Counted from the first letter of the stretch, positions 49,366 through 61,972 are shown. The stretch is 64,000 bases of DNA from Lindgomyces ingoldianus (GCF_010093535.1 NW_022985218.1:180176-244175); one strand, 5' to 3'. The notes: generated by a model from the sequence alone, not told the origin. Program-made: numbers and translations.

Positions 49366-49862
49366 TGGGAGGCTTGCATACCGTTGCTCTGGGTGTAGGG
49401 CATCGAACCTGCCACTTTGAGCTGCTACGATGTCACGAGACCATGAGAGGTAAAAATCTTGTCCTGAATTGAGCTATGGTTGTTTGCAAATAGTCAAAAG
49501 GAAGACTCACCCAGCGCAACGGCTTATGTCCGACACGGAATGACATTTACTTTCATACACAACAGGCTGAATTAGTCCTTTAGCCTAGCTCGGAGATAGC
49601 GGGCTTGGAAGTTGAAGCTCTTTGAATAAAAGAGCCACGCACAGCAGAAACATCGAAACTGGAACAATACCCACCCCAATCCAGCTGGCTGTGCTGTGTT
49701 GTCATACGAATAACTCATCCCCTCGCACTCTTCACCCACATCCAACCCTAACAACACTGCACAGTGGCAATGACCTATCGAAGTCGTTCTCACCCTATTT
49801 TTGGAGTCCCGCTCAGCCTACCGTCTAATGACATGACTGTCTGGCCTTGAGCTAAGTTTCTT
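49366..49862. other. Intergenic: convergent 3' flanks
   Basis: No gene recognised. A tRNA B-box-like string on the minus strand near 49399-49409 was tested and rejected because the T-arm does not pair. Confidence 0.5.
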
Positions 49863-50627
49863 TTACGCTTCCCAAGCAACACCCCCCAGGCGCTCCGCAT
49901 ACTTTGTGCGCATCCCATTTCCATGTTGCTCCAGCCTTGACACCAAACTGGCAAGGAGGTCAACACGGTCATCTTTGCCGGTGCCGACGATGACTCCCGC
50001 CTCGGCCACTTCTCCAACATTTTTAAGAACCTTCTTGCCCCAGTGCTCAGTAGCTGGAGACGAAGGCGTGGATATGGGAACGGTATCCGCGATCGCGGTA
50101 GCTGGAATACCGTTCTGGCTTGGTTCTTGGTGCTGATGCCGATCGAGCTCTAGCTTCATACTGGGAGTGATGTATTGATCTTGGACCTGGTTCTGAGCCC
50201 GAGCTAGAGCTTGAGCCTGAGCCGTCGGGATCTCGTGGTGATGCGTCGACATATTCCTATCTTCAGACGTTAGTTTCGGACTCTTAAGTCCTCGTCTCGA
50301 CCCCACCCCGTTCCCCCATCCTTCTCTAACCCTCCTCTTCTCCTCAGTCCAATTTCAAAAATAAACTCACCGTCCCTCCCCAGACCCGAAATGCACCTCC
50401 TCGCCCCCTCCTACCCCTTTACCCTCAGCGCTGTGCTTCTCTCCCCACCTCCCTTTCATAAAAACTGCAACAAAAATATACACAACACCAGCCAGCACAA
50501 CAAGCCATACAAAGGTTGCAAGCGAGAAAGCGGTCGTTAGGATAGAGCGTCGAGAGCTGCGAAATGATTTTTGGTTGCGGCGACGGAGGGTGGGGGTTGT
50601 GTTGGTAGAGAAGATGGGAGGTGACAT
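49863..50627 (-). CDS. Unknown single-pass membrane protein
   Basis: Exons 50371-50627 and 49863-50256 (651 nt, 216 residues); the intron is phase 2 with a GTGAGT donor and joins GSGEGR-NMSTHHHEI. The N-terminus is basic and Ser/Arg-rich (RRRNQKSFRSSRR), then one membrane span at about 30-55 (TAFSLATFVWLVVLAGVVYIFVA-like), then a Gly-rich turn, a Gln/Ala-rich helix, a Ser/Thr/Pro linker, and a conserved-looking end (HWGKKVLKNVGEVAEAGVIV, DLLASLVSRLEQHGNGM). Positive-inside logic puts the short N-terminus in the cytosol. I recognise no family. The second exon alone has its own ATG, so two transcripts are possible. Confidence 0.65.
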
Positions 50628-51389
50628 TTTGGATGGCTGGAAGCGCTGCCGAAGGGTTGGGGGTTTCGGAGGTTAGTGTGTTGAGGAGTGTTGTGGGATA
50701 GCAGTTTGAGTTGCAAGACTGGTCTGTGTTGAAGGAGAGAATTGTTGGGGTGGAGAGGGAGCGGAATAGAGTAGAGAAAGGTAGCGAGGTCAGCTGATAG
50801 ATGCAATATCACTATGCTGTTTTGTTCTATCCTCGTTCACGAAGAATGAGCTGAAGTGATGCAGTGATACAGTGACAGAGAGCCGTCTGAACACCTTCGC
50901 CCTAGGGAAAGCGAAATATCAAGTGCTACATGTACTCCGTTCCTTCTCTACTCCCTCACCGGTCCTACATTTCCTCTACGATAAATCACAGGTTAGACTT
51001 TCCCGGAAAACTCTTTAAGAAGGCTTGCCGGACCTGCTCCACGCTTTGGTAGCTCCTGATTCGTAGGAAGAATAGAACCTAGACCTTGATATCCATAACG
51101 ATTCTAAAGGTTAGAGAAGAAAGAACCTTAGAAACGAATCGCCGTTGAAGTAATTACAAGAAAACTCCCAACACCGTCCATGAAGATGCAGTACCATTAG
51201 ATATATCTATCCCATCCCACCCTACTGCCATCTATGCGAAATGCTAAACCATGTAAATGCAACATATCGACTTTGATCTCCACCATTCCTTCTCCCCTCT
51301 TCGCTCACCGATTCCCAACTCAACTTCATCAGGCAGGGGCAGGCAGGTAGACACACGGGTCGGTTCATTATGCAAAAGGGGTATTAAAC
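50628..51389. other. Intergenic: upstream of the membrane protein, downstream of RPC2
   Basis: Pyrimidine-rich on the minus strand near 50640-50790, consistent with a leader or promoter. Nothing else recognised. Confidence 0.5.
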
Positions 51390-54300
51390 TCACTCTCTCG
51401 GAAACTCGTCCTCAAGCCCAATAGACACCTTGATATTCATGCTGCTCAGCTCCTGAATCAGCAACTTTGCTGCGTACGGCATCGTCAACTGATGAATCGC
51501 CTCATGGCTCTCGCACATTTTGCACCATCCGGAGTAGCCCATCTGACCACACTTTGAGCAGATGTCGACCTCGTGTTGATCCGACGACAGCATGAGCCGC
51601 TCGAGTAGCAATTGACTCGCACCATACGCAATTAGACAATCGCGCTCCATCTCACCGAGACGCAGGCCACCGTCTCGGGAACGACCTTCTGTCGGTTGGC
51701 GAGTGAGGATGGCGCGGGGGCCGCGAGCTCGAGAGTGCATCTTGTCTTGGACCATGTGTTTGAGTTTCTGATAGTAGATCGGTCCGAAGAAGACGTAGAA
51801 CTGAAGTGCTTCGCCGGTGATCCCAGATGTCAGGTAGTCCTTTCCGTAATAGCTGTAGTTGTGTTGTAAAAGGATTTCGGCCATATCCCTGACCTTGCTA
51901 CCTCCGAACGCGGTCCCATACTGGTAGGATCCATCATAGACGCCAGCCTTTCCAGAGAGTAGTTCCATCATTTTACCAACTGTCATACGCGATGGGAAAC
52001 CGTGAGGATTCATAATAATATCCGGGCATATGCCTTTGTCACTGAATGGCATGTCTTCTTGCGGCGAGATGAGTCCCACGACACCCTTCTGCCCATGTCT
52101 TGAAGAGAACTTATCGCCAAGCTCTGGTCTCCGGGTCTGTCTCAACAACACCTTGATAACCGGCTGCCCACTTGTCTCGTTCTCCGTAACGCAGACCTGA
52201 TCCACGTATGCTGGATCCGGGAGCTTATGGCTCAATGGTGACTCTTTCCACTCCTGGATTGCGGGGTTGACTGAACCGAAATCTTTAGGAGCTCCTTTCA
52301 TGATATAACTGTCGCCTTGGAAAAGCTGCGATCCCACCTGAGCCATTCCATCTACTCCAAGAGCGTGGTTTTTCTTTTCCTTGGACTCAAACTTCTGCAG
52401 GACCATATCTGCGGATCCGTTGGGGTACATTTTCGGAGTCCAGGCAGACTTCTTGAAGACTTGACACCGTCCGAAACCACGATCAACAGAGGCCTTGTTG
52501 AGCACCAAGGCGTCTTCAATATCGTACCCCGAATAAGACATTACAGCTACAACGGCATTTTGCCCGGCAGGAAGCTTGTCATACTTGACAAGCTCAATAG
52601 TGCGAGTCCTCACTAACGGGCTTTGGGGGTACACCATCAGGTACAGCAAGGTGTCGATCCTCTGGAACTGGTTGTACGCAATGGCGCCGATAGCTTGTTT
52701 ACCCATAGCACATTGGTAGGTGTTTCGAGGTGATTGATTATGGTGGGGGTAAGGAATCAAGCCGGCAACAGCTCCAAGGATGGTGAAGGGCTCGATCTCG
52801 AGGTGAGTGGTATGGTCGTTTATATCCTTCTCATACGTGGCGATGTTCGAGTCATTCTCTTCGTTGACGTCAAGATACTCTACGAGTCCGCGAGAAAGGA
52901 AGTCATCGAAAGCCATTGTCCCTTTGCGCAAAGCTTTGAGATATCGCGCTGTGACTTTAGACCGGCCAGTTTCCACGACAATCAGTGGCCGGCAGATGCG
53001 CCCTTCATCCGTAGCGATATGCATTGCATTATAGTGATGATTGATGTGAATGCTTGTAAACTCGGATATGCGTCCTGATCGCCTGAGCCGTCTGAAGTTG
53101 TTAAGGAACTGCTTCGGCATGTCAGTCGTCGCTAAAGGCGTTCCATTAAGGAAGATAGAGTATACTCCCTCGGCATGAATCTCCTCTCCAGTGAAGGCGG
53201 TGATATCCTCAGCGCCGAGGTCAAATACAATCCTACGAATGGGGCCCTCTTCAGCCTCGGTGGTAATATGGGTCATCAAAGATAGATTCTTAACTAGACC
53301 ACACGCTTCTCCTTCGGGTGTATCAGCTAGGCAGAGCATACCAAATTGCGAAGGTTGGAGTGCGCGAGGTCCAGACACTTTCCGAGTCTTTTCAAATTGA
53401 CTAGTAATCCTAGTCATCATACCAATAGCACTGATGTAACTGAGCCTACTTAGCAAATGCGTGACGCCCGCTCGTTCCATCTTAAATCGCCGTAGATTCC
53501 AATTGCCAGTGGACAATGCGCGCTCGATACCCATCGTAATGTGGTTTTGATGAACACTAAAATGGGCGTATGCATCGAATCCTGACGCTCGGTGTGACCT
53601 CCTCAGGACTTTGTCTATGCTCATTTTAAAGTCATAGTTAAACTTCTTAAAATGGTCTTCGAAAAGAAGAGACAACATCTGGCCAGCTAGTTCAAGTCGT
53701 TTATTTCCGACGTAGTCACGATCGTCGATGAGTTTAGGGTCCTGGATGGCCATGAGCACTCTCCTGGCCATGAAAGCAATGTACTGTGCTTTTTGCCTGA
53801 AATTGGTGCCAACAACGGGAACGTGCGTAATGATAACAGACGACAAGCATTCGATGGCCTCAAGATAGTAGTTCCGTCTCTGGAAACCTCCTTGTGGTTT
53901 CTTCATGATCCGAACCCTGTGACCAATATACTCAAGAGCTTGCTGTTGCGTGTGAACTCCTTCTCTTCCACATGCCTCAAAGTTAACAGTGAACATATCC
54001 TGGTACGCGCTGTCTTCTCCAGCTACCATCATCAGGATCTCGCGATCTGATGGTATTCCCAACGCTTTCAAAACGAACACAATCGGAATTTCCTCGGATA
54101 GGGTATTGTGCCGGAGAAACATAACACCCTTTTTACTCAGAACGTATGTCTTCGACTTTCGTTCCTGGGTTGAGCTAGTGACGCTGGCTTGAATGATTCC
54201 TTTGGCGCTTTCAACGATGACACGGTTCTTGCTCATTTGCTCTTGAACGAGAATGACTTTCTCCTGGCCCTTCACAATGAAATAGCCGCCAGGGTCGAGC

Positions 54301-55082
54301 GGACACTCATTCATGTAGGCCATGTCTCTATCGTTCTTACCAGCCAGCTTACACCGATTACTCTTCAGCATGATAGGCAATCTTCCGATTCTAATATTTA
54401 CCCTCTTCATCTTGGTGTTTTCCCTCGTGTATACAATGTCCACCTTGATCGGGGCGGCGTAAGTCATGTCTCGGAGGCGACATTCATGTGGAGTGACATT
54501 ACTTTTGTGGTTCGTAAGGTCGTCTTCATCGGAACGTGTCGGCCACTCGACGCGAATATCTGTATACTCGAAGTGGAACTTTGGATCAATATCGCTCTTA
54601 ACAATGTTGTTCGCCAACATGATCTTCTTGAGCTCTACATCGACAAAGTAGTTGAATGAGTCAATGTGTTGTTTGACCAAACCCTTGACCTTGAGAAAAG
54701 CCGGCAGTAGATTCCACTTATCCTCTGCGGTATTGATGGGATCTGTGATCGCCTTCCCGTAGTAGAACGGCTCTAGGAGGGCAGAAAACTCGTCGACGCC
54801 GTTGCTCTGTGCTGGCGCTCTCCGCCTTCGGGTTTGCTTTGGTGGCTGGGGAGCACCATCAAGCATTTCGATATCGCTGTCTGCATGAGCGTCATTTCTT
54901 GCGGCCGCCAGAGCGGCATCGGGCATATCAACGTCTATTGCAGGCTGCTGAGGGGTCTCTCGGGTTGCTGCAGCTTTTGCCTTCACGACGCGGGGTGCGC
55001 GAGGCGTCGGATCCTGAGACATATCAGCGAAGTATCCTTTCTTGGATGGTTCGAGATACTGTACCTTTCGCGGCACCGGCAT
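51390..55082 (-). CDS. RPC2: RNA polymerase III second-largest subunit (RPC2/Ret1)
   Basis: Catalytic beta-like subunit of RNA polymerase III, transcribing tRNA, 5S and U6 genes. One uninterrupted frame of 1230 residues. After a roughly 95-residue disordered N-terminus come the lobe and protrusion ([35 protein letters not shown]), fork and external domains (GLVKNLSLM), the hybrid-binding/Mg-site region ([20 protein letters not shown]), and near the end the zinc ribbon [16 protein letters not shown]. The [18 protein letters not shown] block and the C-terminal ribbon identify Pol III rather than Pol I or II. It is the only long intronless gene in the window. Start MPVPRKVQY is the first ATG of the frame. 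Confidence 0.96.
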   Translation of the reverse strand: MPVPRKVQYLEPSKKGYFADMSQDPTPRAPRVVKAKAAATRETPQQPAIDVDMPDAALAAARNDAHADSDIEMLDGAPQPPKQTRRRRAPAQSNGVDEFSALLEPFYYGKAITDPINTAEDKWNLLPAFLKVKGLVKQHIDSFNYFVDVELKKIMLANNIVKSDIDPKFHFEYTDIRVEWPTRSDEDDLTNHKSNVTPHECRLRDMTYAAPIKVDIVYTRENTKMKRVNIRIGRLPIMLKSNRCKLAGKNDRDMAYMNECPLDPGGYFIVKGQEKVILVQEQMSKNRVIVESAKGIIQASVTSSTQERKSKTYVLSKKGVMFLRHNTLSEEIPIVFVLKALGIPSDREILMMVAGEDSAYQDMFTVNFEACGREGVHTQQQALEYIGHRVRIMKKPQGGFQRRNYYLEAIECLSSVIITHVPVVGTNFRQKAQYIAFMARRVLMAIQDPKLIDDRDYVGNKRLELAGQMLSLLFEDHFKKFNYDFKMSIDKVLRRSHRASGFDAYAHFSVHQNHITMGIERALSTGNWNLRRFKMERAGVTHLLSRLSYISAIGMMTRITSQFEKTRKVSGPRALQPSQFGMLCLADTPEGEACGLVKNLSLMTHITTEAEEGPIRRIVFDLGAEDITAFTGEEIHAEGVYSIFLNGTPLATTDMPKQFLNNFRRLRRSGRISEFTSIHINHHYNAMHIATDEGRICRPLIVVETGRSKVTARYLKALRKGTMAFDDFLSRGLVEYLDVNEENDSNIATYEKDINDHTTHLEIEPFTILGAVAGLIPYPHHNQSPRNTYQCAMGKQAIGAIAYNQFQRIDTLLYLMVYPQSPLVRTRTIELVKYDKLPAGQNAVVAVMSYSGYDIEDALVLNKASVDRGFGRCQVFKKSAWTPKMYPNGSADMVLQKFESKEKKNHALGVDGMAQVGSQLFQGDSYIMKGAPKDFGSVNPAIQEWKESPLSHKLPDPAYVDQVCVTENETSGQPVIKVLLRQTRRPELGDKFSSRHGQKGVVGLISPQEDMPFSDKGICPDIIMNPHGFPSRMTVGKMMELLSGKAGVYDGSYQYGTAFGGSKVRDMAEILLQHNYSYYGKDYLTSGITGEALQFYVFFGPIYYQKLKHMVQDKMHSRARGPRAILTRQPTEGRSRDGGLRLGEMERDCLIAYGASQLLLERLMLSSDQHEVDICSKCGQMGYSGWCKMCESHEAIHQLTMPYAAKLLIQELSSMNIKVSIGLEDEFPRE

Positions 55083-55574
55083 GTTTACCCCGAAATTCGC
55101 GAGCTGTTCAATGTTGGTGAGGGGTTTGGGAGCTCAAGTTGCTCGGAGGGGCAGGTTTCGATATAATTTATTTAGCTTCCGAAGCAGCAGCCCACCTTCA
55201 GATTGCCGAGTGGGTGACCAATCAGTCTTCGCGATTCCATTCACCGCCTTCACCTCCAAATTCTATTCTGTGACTCCCTCGACCAAGATTAGGATTTGAT
55301 GAAGATCAAAGAAATCCATTAAATGATCTACCTAATGTTGCACGCTCAAGACCCTAGCCTCGCTGCCAATGCCGTCACCAAAGCAATTCCACCGTCAAAT
55401 GCCACCATTATCATACACAATCACCACCGTCACATACGCCCCAGCTAACAGACCCCTGCTTTTGAAATTTGAGCCCTCCAGTCTTCCCATCCACGTAGCA
55501 ATGAGGACGCTCAGATACATGGCCCAACAAAAAACCTTGCATCCGGAATGTCTAGCGTGCCTCTTCTTCGTGCC
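55083..55574. other. Intergenic: RPC2 promoter and 3' flank of the RS-domain gene
   Basis: Nothing coding recognised on either strand. Confidence 0.5.
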
Positions 55575-57336
55575 TTAAAAGGCCGCTCCACCAACTTCAC
55601 CCTCTCCGTTCAGTGACCTCAATTGCTGCTCTGCAAGCTCTGACCTTAGGGCTGCATTAGTAGCATCTCTCTCCAACGTGTCCCACTCCTTAAGTTGCTG
55701 CCTCTTTGCCATCTCCTTCGCATCGATGAGTTCCCGCAGTTTCCTTGCATCCTCCTCCAATTTTAGAATCTTGCTCTGGTCGTACACATCTGGGGCTTTC
55801 TGACCTCCTTGTACTTCCTTTGGCAAATCGGAAAGATGGTCACGGAAGCGTTGAGTACGAGGGTAGGTGGTGGAAGTGCTATTGCTCGACCCGCGGAACG
55901 GAGGTGCAAAGGGAGTAGGTCCGCCTACAGAGCCACGAGGTCCAGATGGAGGTCCACTATAGTAGCCACCACCACCACGTCCACCCCAGTGCGTAGACCC
56001 ACGACGAGGCGCGGGACCTGAGAAATCACGAGGTGCATCGTATCCAAAGCCGCCGCGACCACCGCCTCGGGGGCGAGTTGGAGCAGCGAGAACAGGGTTG
56101 TTTCCACGAGGATACGCAGGTGCCTGCGGAGCCGCTCCCGATGGTCCAACGGGTGGGGAAATAGCAGGAGAGGGATAGCTACGGGCTGAGGGACCAGTTG
56201 GCGGAGCTCTCGCAAAGTTGTTCTCTCCATTGCGATAAGATGACGATGGTCCAGTTGGTGGGGCAAACTCTCGGTCGCCGCGTGGTCCTGTCGGGGGAGT
56301 GTCGCGAATCCGGGGAGGAGACCGTTCGCGTTCTTGCCCACGAGCGAAGTCCCTGCCTCTGTCGTACTGCTCGAGGTCGCGATCATCTCGTTCGCGGTAT
56401 GGTGACCTAGGCGCAGACACTGGATCCCTCAAAGGTATGTCCTCAGAAACAAGTGCAGCCCTGGTAGGGTGCACAGGACGAGGGGACGAACGTCGAGAGG
56501 TAGCAGCCGAGTCCCTGCCTGACGCATCATTTGATGCATAGGCTTGTCTAGCAGGGGAGGGTGATCTACGCCGCCAAGTGTCTGCTGTATATGGATCCAC
56601 ACGGTCGCGCCGGGGAGAAGGCGTGCGACGTCGGAATTCGCGGGTGTCTCGGGGAGGCGGAGAATAGTTTCGACGATAAGGACTTCTCGGGGTTAATGCG
56701 ACAATCCAGACAGAAGGATTGGGTTGTGGAATTTCTTACCTGTGTGCACGAGAGCGTGGCTCCTCGTACCTGCTGCTACGTGGAGGCGAATCTCTCTTGC
56801 GAGGCGGCGAACGCATTCCGCGGCTCCTCGCCGGTGAGATGTCGCGTTCCCTCAAAGGCGGAGGAGACCTGTCACGAGCTCGCGGAGAACGTGTAGTATA
56901 CGAATCATATCCGCCTCGACGAGGGGATCTGGCACGATCGCTCCTGTAATCGTCTCGCCTGGGGGAGTAGGCTCGGCGTGGAGGTGATCGCGGCCTCCCC
57001 CTCCAGCGATCGTCATCTCGTCGCGGGCTACGCGACCTTCGGCGGTATGCTGGTGAGGGGCTTCGTGGGCGAGAGGAGCGACTTCCTGGAGTGTACGTGT
57101 CTGCGACAAGAGGGCCACGGGCGCGATAGCTATCGACTCGAGGACCTGGGGAGCGAGGCCGATAAGTATTAGAGTACCTTTCATCTCTGCGCAAGCTGTT
57201 AGCTACCGTCAACAGGGCTCAAGTCATCTGCGAGAGCGCCAAACGCGGCAATTTGGATCGTCTAGATGCTTTCAAAAGGTGTGGTTGCGACAAACCTTCG
57301 GTCGCGGTCTCGGTCTCGATCTCTATCCCTGTCCAT
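55575..57336 (-). CDS. RS-domain (SR-rich) protein, probable RNA-processing factor
   Basis: Three exons: 57296-57336, 56740-57186, 55575-56682 (1596 nt, 531 residues). It starts with an alternating Arg/Asp run (MDRDRDRDRD...). Residues 15-290 are an RS/RSP-rich domain (SRSPRRDDDRW, RPRSPPRRAYSP). Residues about 290-430 hold PPTGP/PSGP repeats and RGG/GRGG patches (RGGGRGGFGYD, WGGRGGGGYYSG). The last 90 are a charged coiled coil (KILKLEEDARKLRELIDAKE, ERDATNAALRSELAEQQL). No RRM is visible. The composition suggests a spliceosome-associated or mRNP protein, but low complexity makes homology unreliable, so I name no gene. Confidence 0.8.
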
Positions 57337-58279
57337 AGTTGCGACAGTGGTTGCCGTCTTCTTGCCTTTGCAACACGTTAGATGGAGGTGGAAATGGACG
57401 TAACAAAGCCTGCGCAGACTGAAATAGCTCCGTATAAGAATGGGTGACGGGTGCGGGTCTGCGAGTTGGGTGAATGTTGTCTGAGGTGCAGGAAAAAGTG
57501 ATGTTCAAGCGAATCGGCGACGCGGTCTCTGCCACATCACGTGATGGCAATATTCCACCTAGGCAAACTCCGCCAGCCTTGGCTGTTCTCCTTTACCTGT
57601 CCCCCCACATGAGCACTGTGACAATACGACGATGACATAGGGACAGGCTTTAGCCATAGGCGCGATCGCGAAGGCGTAGAAGGAAAGTAGGTAGACAGCT
57701 GGTATCAGGTTGGCGAACCTCCTTCCTGCATGTTGAAGCCACCACCTGAAGATATTTCAGCAGTCGCTTAGACTAATTCCTGGAATTGGGTCCACGGTTA
57801 GAACGTTTATAGGGTGAACCCATCCGCAACGTTTTGCCTCTGAATCAGAATCTTGAAAATATTCCACCATAGATGCCTGCACGCAGTACGTCACAAGCTG
57901 CGCAGAAAAATTTCTTCATTCGCCCAACCCATTTCGTTTCACAATCCATGCCTTCTCTTGCGTGACCATTCACTTTGTCCATGTCCCCTTTTCTTCTATC
58001 TTGAAACAAGTACAACTCAGTTCGACGTAACCCACGTAGTGCTACACAGACGGCCCCGGATGCGAAAGTATCTTGACTCGATTGTAATCTTGTAGCAGCC
58101 CTGTTGCGGGTCGTTCCTAACGCCAATCCTATGCAGGCCCCTAAGTTGTGCCCCAATCTATTGATATTATATCGATAGCCCATCAAGCCGTGCTGTCACA
58201 CAGGGATAGAGCTTGTTCAGCCCTTTGTGCTAGGTATCTTCAAAAGATGGCCGCTCCTGTTGTACACTCACTCTTATGA
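57337..58279. other. Intergenic between the RS-domain gene and SF3B2
   Basis: RS-gene promoter side and SF3B2 3' flank. One roughly 110-codon minus frame at 57845-58186 does not look like a protein and is left out. Confidence 0.5.
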
Positions 58280-60021
58280 TCAGCGCCTGCTGCGTCTCTC
58301 TTCGTCCCTCTTTACGCGCTTGCGGTTCTCCGCAATCATCTCAGACATATCATCCAGATCAACGCTAGTCCACTGGCCCTGTGCCTCCGCCTTCTTCTGA
58401 GCCTCGTACTGCTTCCTCAGAGCCTCCTTATCCAGCTTATCATCTCTTGTCAAAGAATCCACGTCAACAGACACGTCAATGTCACCAGCCTTTCGCTTCC
58501 TCCTATTGTCGTCTCCAAATTCTGGCATAGCGGCCTTGAGATCATAAGCATGCTCGCCGCCAAAGAAGCCCTTGGCCTGAATATCCTTCTCCGGCAACAC
58601 CTGATAGGCGCTACGCGGTGGCCCTCCCGGAACTTCCGTCTCCGTTCCTTTGCGCTGTTTTCGCAAGGTAAACTCGCCGCCAATACTCTCAATCCCGCCC
58701 ATTTCTGAGGGGGCCATAGAGGCCATTGTCATGTTAGTTTGAGTACCAGTCATATCAGCTTCACCAGCCTCCCCCACCTGATTCTCGTCCTCCTCTTCCT
58801 CGTCCTCCTCTTCCTCGTCCTCATCCTCGCTCTCTCCTTCGGCTCGCAATGTTCCCCAAGCTCCCCGCTCGATAGGCTCACCTAGCTGGGTTGATTGTAC
58901 AGATTCTTCCGCAATAACCTGTCCAAAAAGGTCGCCCCCAAACAAGGGTTGGTTGTGATCGCTGACTGGAGGTTTGCCATACTGGCCCGGCGCATATCCC
59001 CATTGTGCGCCTGGAGGAATAGGAGCGTTGACACCAGGAATGCGCAGAGATGGATAAGATGGCGGAGGACCAAATCGCTGCTGGTTAACAAGCCATGGTG
59101 GTGGAGCACCAGGTTGCATGCCAAGGGCTTCTTTGAGCTCTTCTCCCAGCTCGCCAGGACGCAAATGTCTAAGATTTGTCTCGAACTCTTTGCCTTCGTA
59201 GTAGACCTCGCCATATCGGGTTAGTTCAGGTTTCGTCTGACGACGGAAGAAGGCGTCATAAAGCTTCCCGTAGTCAATGTCAAGCTTCCCCAACTTTCCT
59301 TGCACACGCTCTCGCTGCTTTTGCTTGAGTGTCATCTCGGCTTGCTTCTCAAGTACGGCATCTCTCATTTCAGAAATTCCAGTTTCCTGAATGAATTTTG
59401 GAAGGGCAAACGGTGGTTTTTCGATGCCGCGTTTCGAAGATAGGTACTCGCGCTTGAGGGACCAGTGAGGAGGAACCGGAATGACGTTTTTCTGCGCTTT
59501 GAGCGAGACGAGGAGCTGTGGATCTGAAGATGATACATCAGTCCATTCCACTAGCTCAGGCTTCTTTACTAGTGCCTTAAGCTCAGCAATTGACAGCTTG
59601 TTCAGCTGCTTCTTTGCTTTCTTGGACAGCCTTTTTCGGGTCTCCTCCTCGTCAGGGATTTCATCGTCATCCGATAAGAATATCTCTGGCTTATCGGTTT
59701 CTTTGACCGTTTCTTCGACAGCAGGTAGTTGAAACTTGGCAAGTACGTCCTTGAACTCGTCAAACAAGGGGTCCTCCAGGAAGTCGTCAGCGGTGGTTAT
59801 TGCGGGTCCGTCCACCAAGGTATCGTTTGTTGATGTTACGGGTGTGAGTGACTCGATCTCAGGTGCAGAAGCGGTAACTTCAGCAGGTATTTCCTGTAGA
59901 GCAGTCAGTGAGGGCAGATCAGAAGTTTCGAGACAGATAGTACCTCGCGCTTTGCCTTCTTCTGGGCCCTGCGATATGCGGCCTTGCTCTTCTTCGCGCC
60001 CTTCTCTATGACACCAGGCAT
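58280..60021 (-). CDS. CUS1: Splicing factor 3B subunit 2 (Cus1/SAP145)
   Basis: U2 snRNP SF3b subunit that anchors U2 near the branch point. Exons 59944-60021 and 58280-59893 (1692 nt, 563 residues); the 50-nt phase-0 intron joins KAKRE to EIPAEVT. The N-terminus is basic (MPGVIEKGAKKSKAAYRRAQ), then acidic. The SF3B2 core is clear: LSIAELKALVKKPELVEW, VIPVPPHWSLKREYLSSKRG, FIQETGI, DYGKLYDAFFRRQTKP, LTRYGEVYYEGKEFE, then the PSP domain (PPPWLVNQQRFGPPPSYP, LFGGDLFGQ). A Glu/Asp run (about 400-420) and a basic tail follow. The frame upstream of exon 2 stays open, but in the wrong register, so the spliced start is preferred. Confidence 0.95.
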
Positions 60022-60639
60022 CTTGCGGCATGCGACAAGAAAGACGCAATCTGATGTGGCGGGATGATATCTACTCGAGAGCTCTGTTGCTCGACGTTAG
60101 GTCGCGATGCAGAGGCCGCTATCTCGCGCCGCAACGACGAAGGCGGTATCCTGCGTGACACGAGCGGTGAACGACAGCGGTAGGGCTTAATCCGGCTGTA
60201 CTGGCCTTTCTTAGATTGTAAGGTGCGCTATGAAGACAAGTATGGCGGAAGGAGGGCGTTGTTGGAAATGGGCGTCGTGGGTGAAGGTGAAGTCGCGAAG
60301 ATTTCGGGAGGTTGGCTGCGCCAAGGCGCTATTGAGCCATCATAAGTCCCCAGTCACGTGCACTCACTGGTCTTCACCTGTTAAAACCTAAAGGTCCTTT
60401 GAATAGAGAGAGTTAAATAGTATAGGAGTCTATGGCGCCTCATAACGGCGAACTTCTGTCTGAGAAGACGAGTCTTCTTTGCAATCTTAGTATTCAGCAG
60501 ATTACAACTCCTTCACCAGGATGAAGTAACTTTTGCCTTGTGTTGGCTTTAAGGATAGAATGCAGGGAGTTAGCTCATATAGCGAATGACAAAGTCAGTC
60601 GCAGCTCTTCCACTTGCTGAACTACCCTTTTATTAATCC
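60022..60639. other. Intergenic between SF3B2 and the reductase relic
   Basis: SF3B2 promoter side. No gene recognised. Composition becomes more AT-rich from about 60380 rightward. Confidence 0.5.
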
Positions 60640-61523
60640 TTATGTCCGATCATCATTATCATGAAACTTCGCCTGCCAGAATCCGGGATATTGCTTCTGC
60701 TGTCCTAACTCATTCAGATGTTTAATTTCTGTTGGAGAAAGCTTGAATGTTGCAGCTCTTAAGTAATCTAACAATCTCTGCTCTTTCCCACTGGTCGTAA
60801 TGGGGAAAACATCTTGATCGATGCACCATCTCAAACTGATCTCACACTCACTAACCGCATACTTCTTCGCGAGCGCCGCCAGGAAGTCATCAGCTAGACC
60901 TAGCTTTGTCTTTGTCATCGCACTCAATGGCCCATATGCTGTCGTCGAAATACCATGCTTTTTGTGGAAATCTAGAAGCGCAGTATGGTGAAGGTACGGA
61001 TGGAATTCGATCTGGTTTCAGGCTGGAACGACCTTGGCTGTCTTGAGGACAGGTTCTAGATGCTTGGGGGGATAGCTGGAGACCCCGATTGACTTGGCTA
61101 GCCGACCTTTTGGATTGCTTCCCTAGTCGCCCAAGACGACTATAGTTCCTCATCCGATGTTGCCTAGAAGGGAGAGTAGATAAGATATCTGCATTCCTTA
61201 AGTCGAGGGATGGGAAGGAGTGGAGTATGAGGTTCTTACAGGTCAACATAGCCCAATTACAGCTTCTTCAGGCTAGTCTTGAGTGCGTTTTCGATATCGT
61301 TGATGTTGGTGAGCACTTTCGTGGTAACAAAGAGTTTCTCGCGTGGGACTCCACCCTCTTTGATGGCTATCCTAAGTTCGGGATCTGTTTGGTACACTTT
61401 TCTCTTTGTGAATATTTGAGTTGGTAATTCCGAAGCAGCTGCTTACTTTCTGCCCCATCAATATGAGCATATCCGAGTTTGATAGCCATTTTCACGGAAC
61501 CAATAACAGGTAGTTTGATATCC
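60640..61523 (-). pseudogene. Broken aldo-keto reductase gene
   Basis: Reading leftward, the pieces follow the order of a full aldo-keto reductase: a LPVIG start, GYAHIDGAEMYQTDPEL (Asp and Tyr of the catalytic tetrad) across an intact-looking intron, FVTTKVL (Lys), ILHSFP (His), KSIGVSSYPPKHLEPVL, NQIEFHPYL, ISTTAYGPLSAM, and an intact C-terminal 95 codons (ISLRWCIDQDVFPITTS, ending KFHDNDDRT). The frame is broken by TAA at 61257-61259, TAA at 61236-61238, TGA at 61018-61020, another in-frame TAG near 61140, and at least one frameshift. The first TAA fits CAA to TAA in LKKLQLGYVDL. Read-through as a functional gene is very unlikely. Confidence 0.85.
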
Positions 61524-61693
61524 TAATGTGCACCCAAGCAATTTCCTTTCCCGTTTAGGGAACTGAGCTGCTCACACTAGCCTAAGCTGTGGCTGTACTA
61601 GGATGAGTGCATCCTAAGCGGAGACTAAGCTGCTTCTTAGAACTAAATTATAGGCCCTGTATGCAACAAGGGAGGTAAATAATAGGGTCTTAC

Positions 61694-61931
61694 TGTCACG
61701 GCTATGCTACAGCTATCCAACCCCTGAGCACCCTAAGGGCTTGGCACGGGGTATATAGGCTCCTCGGCCTCTGTACCTCTGCCTCCGGCCCTAAGGTTTG
61801 CTCTCGTTACCCCCTATCCTGCATTCCCTCTCTGTGCCTTGTGCTTCGAGCCTCTCACAGCTCCTCTGCTATTTGTAAAGAAGAGAAGAAGGGCAATGTA
61901 TAGTAGAGTATATAATATATTAATATATTAT

Positions 61932-61972
<41 letters not shown>

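Noticed and set aside
49381..49460. tRNA-like B box (GGTTCGATGCC) on the minus strand
   Set aside because: The five bases on each side of the would-be T loop do not pair, and I find no A box or acceptor stem at the right distance.
57845..58186. 113-codon minus-strand frame
   Set aside because: No motif, and odd composition for a protein; probably the SF3B2 3' flank.
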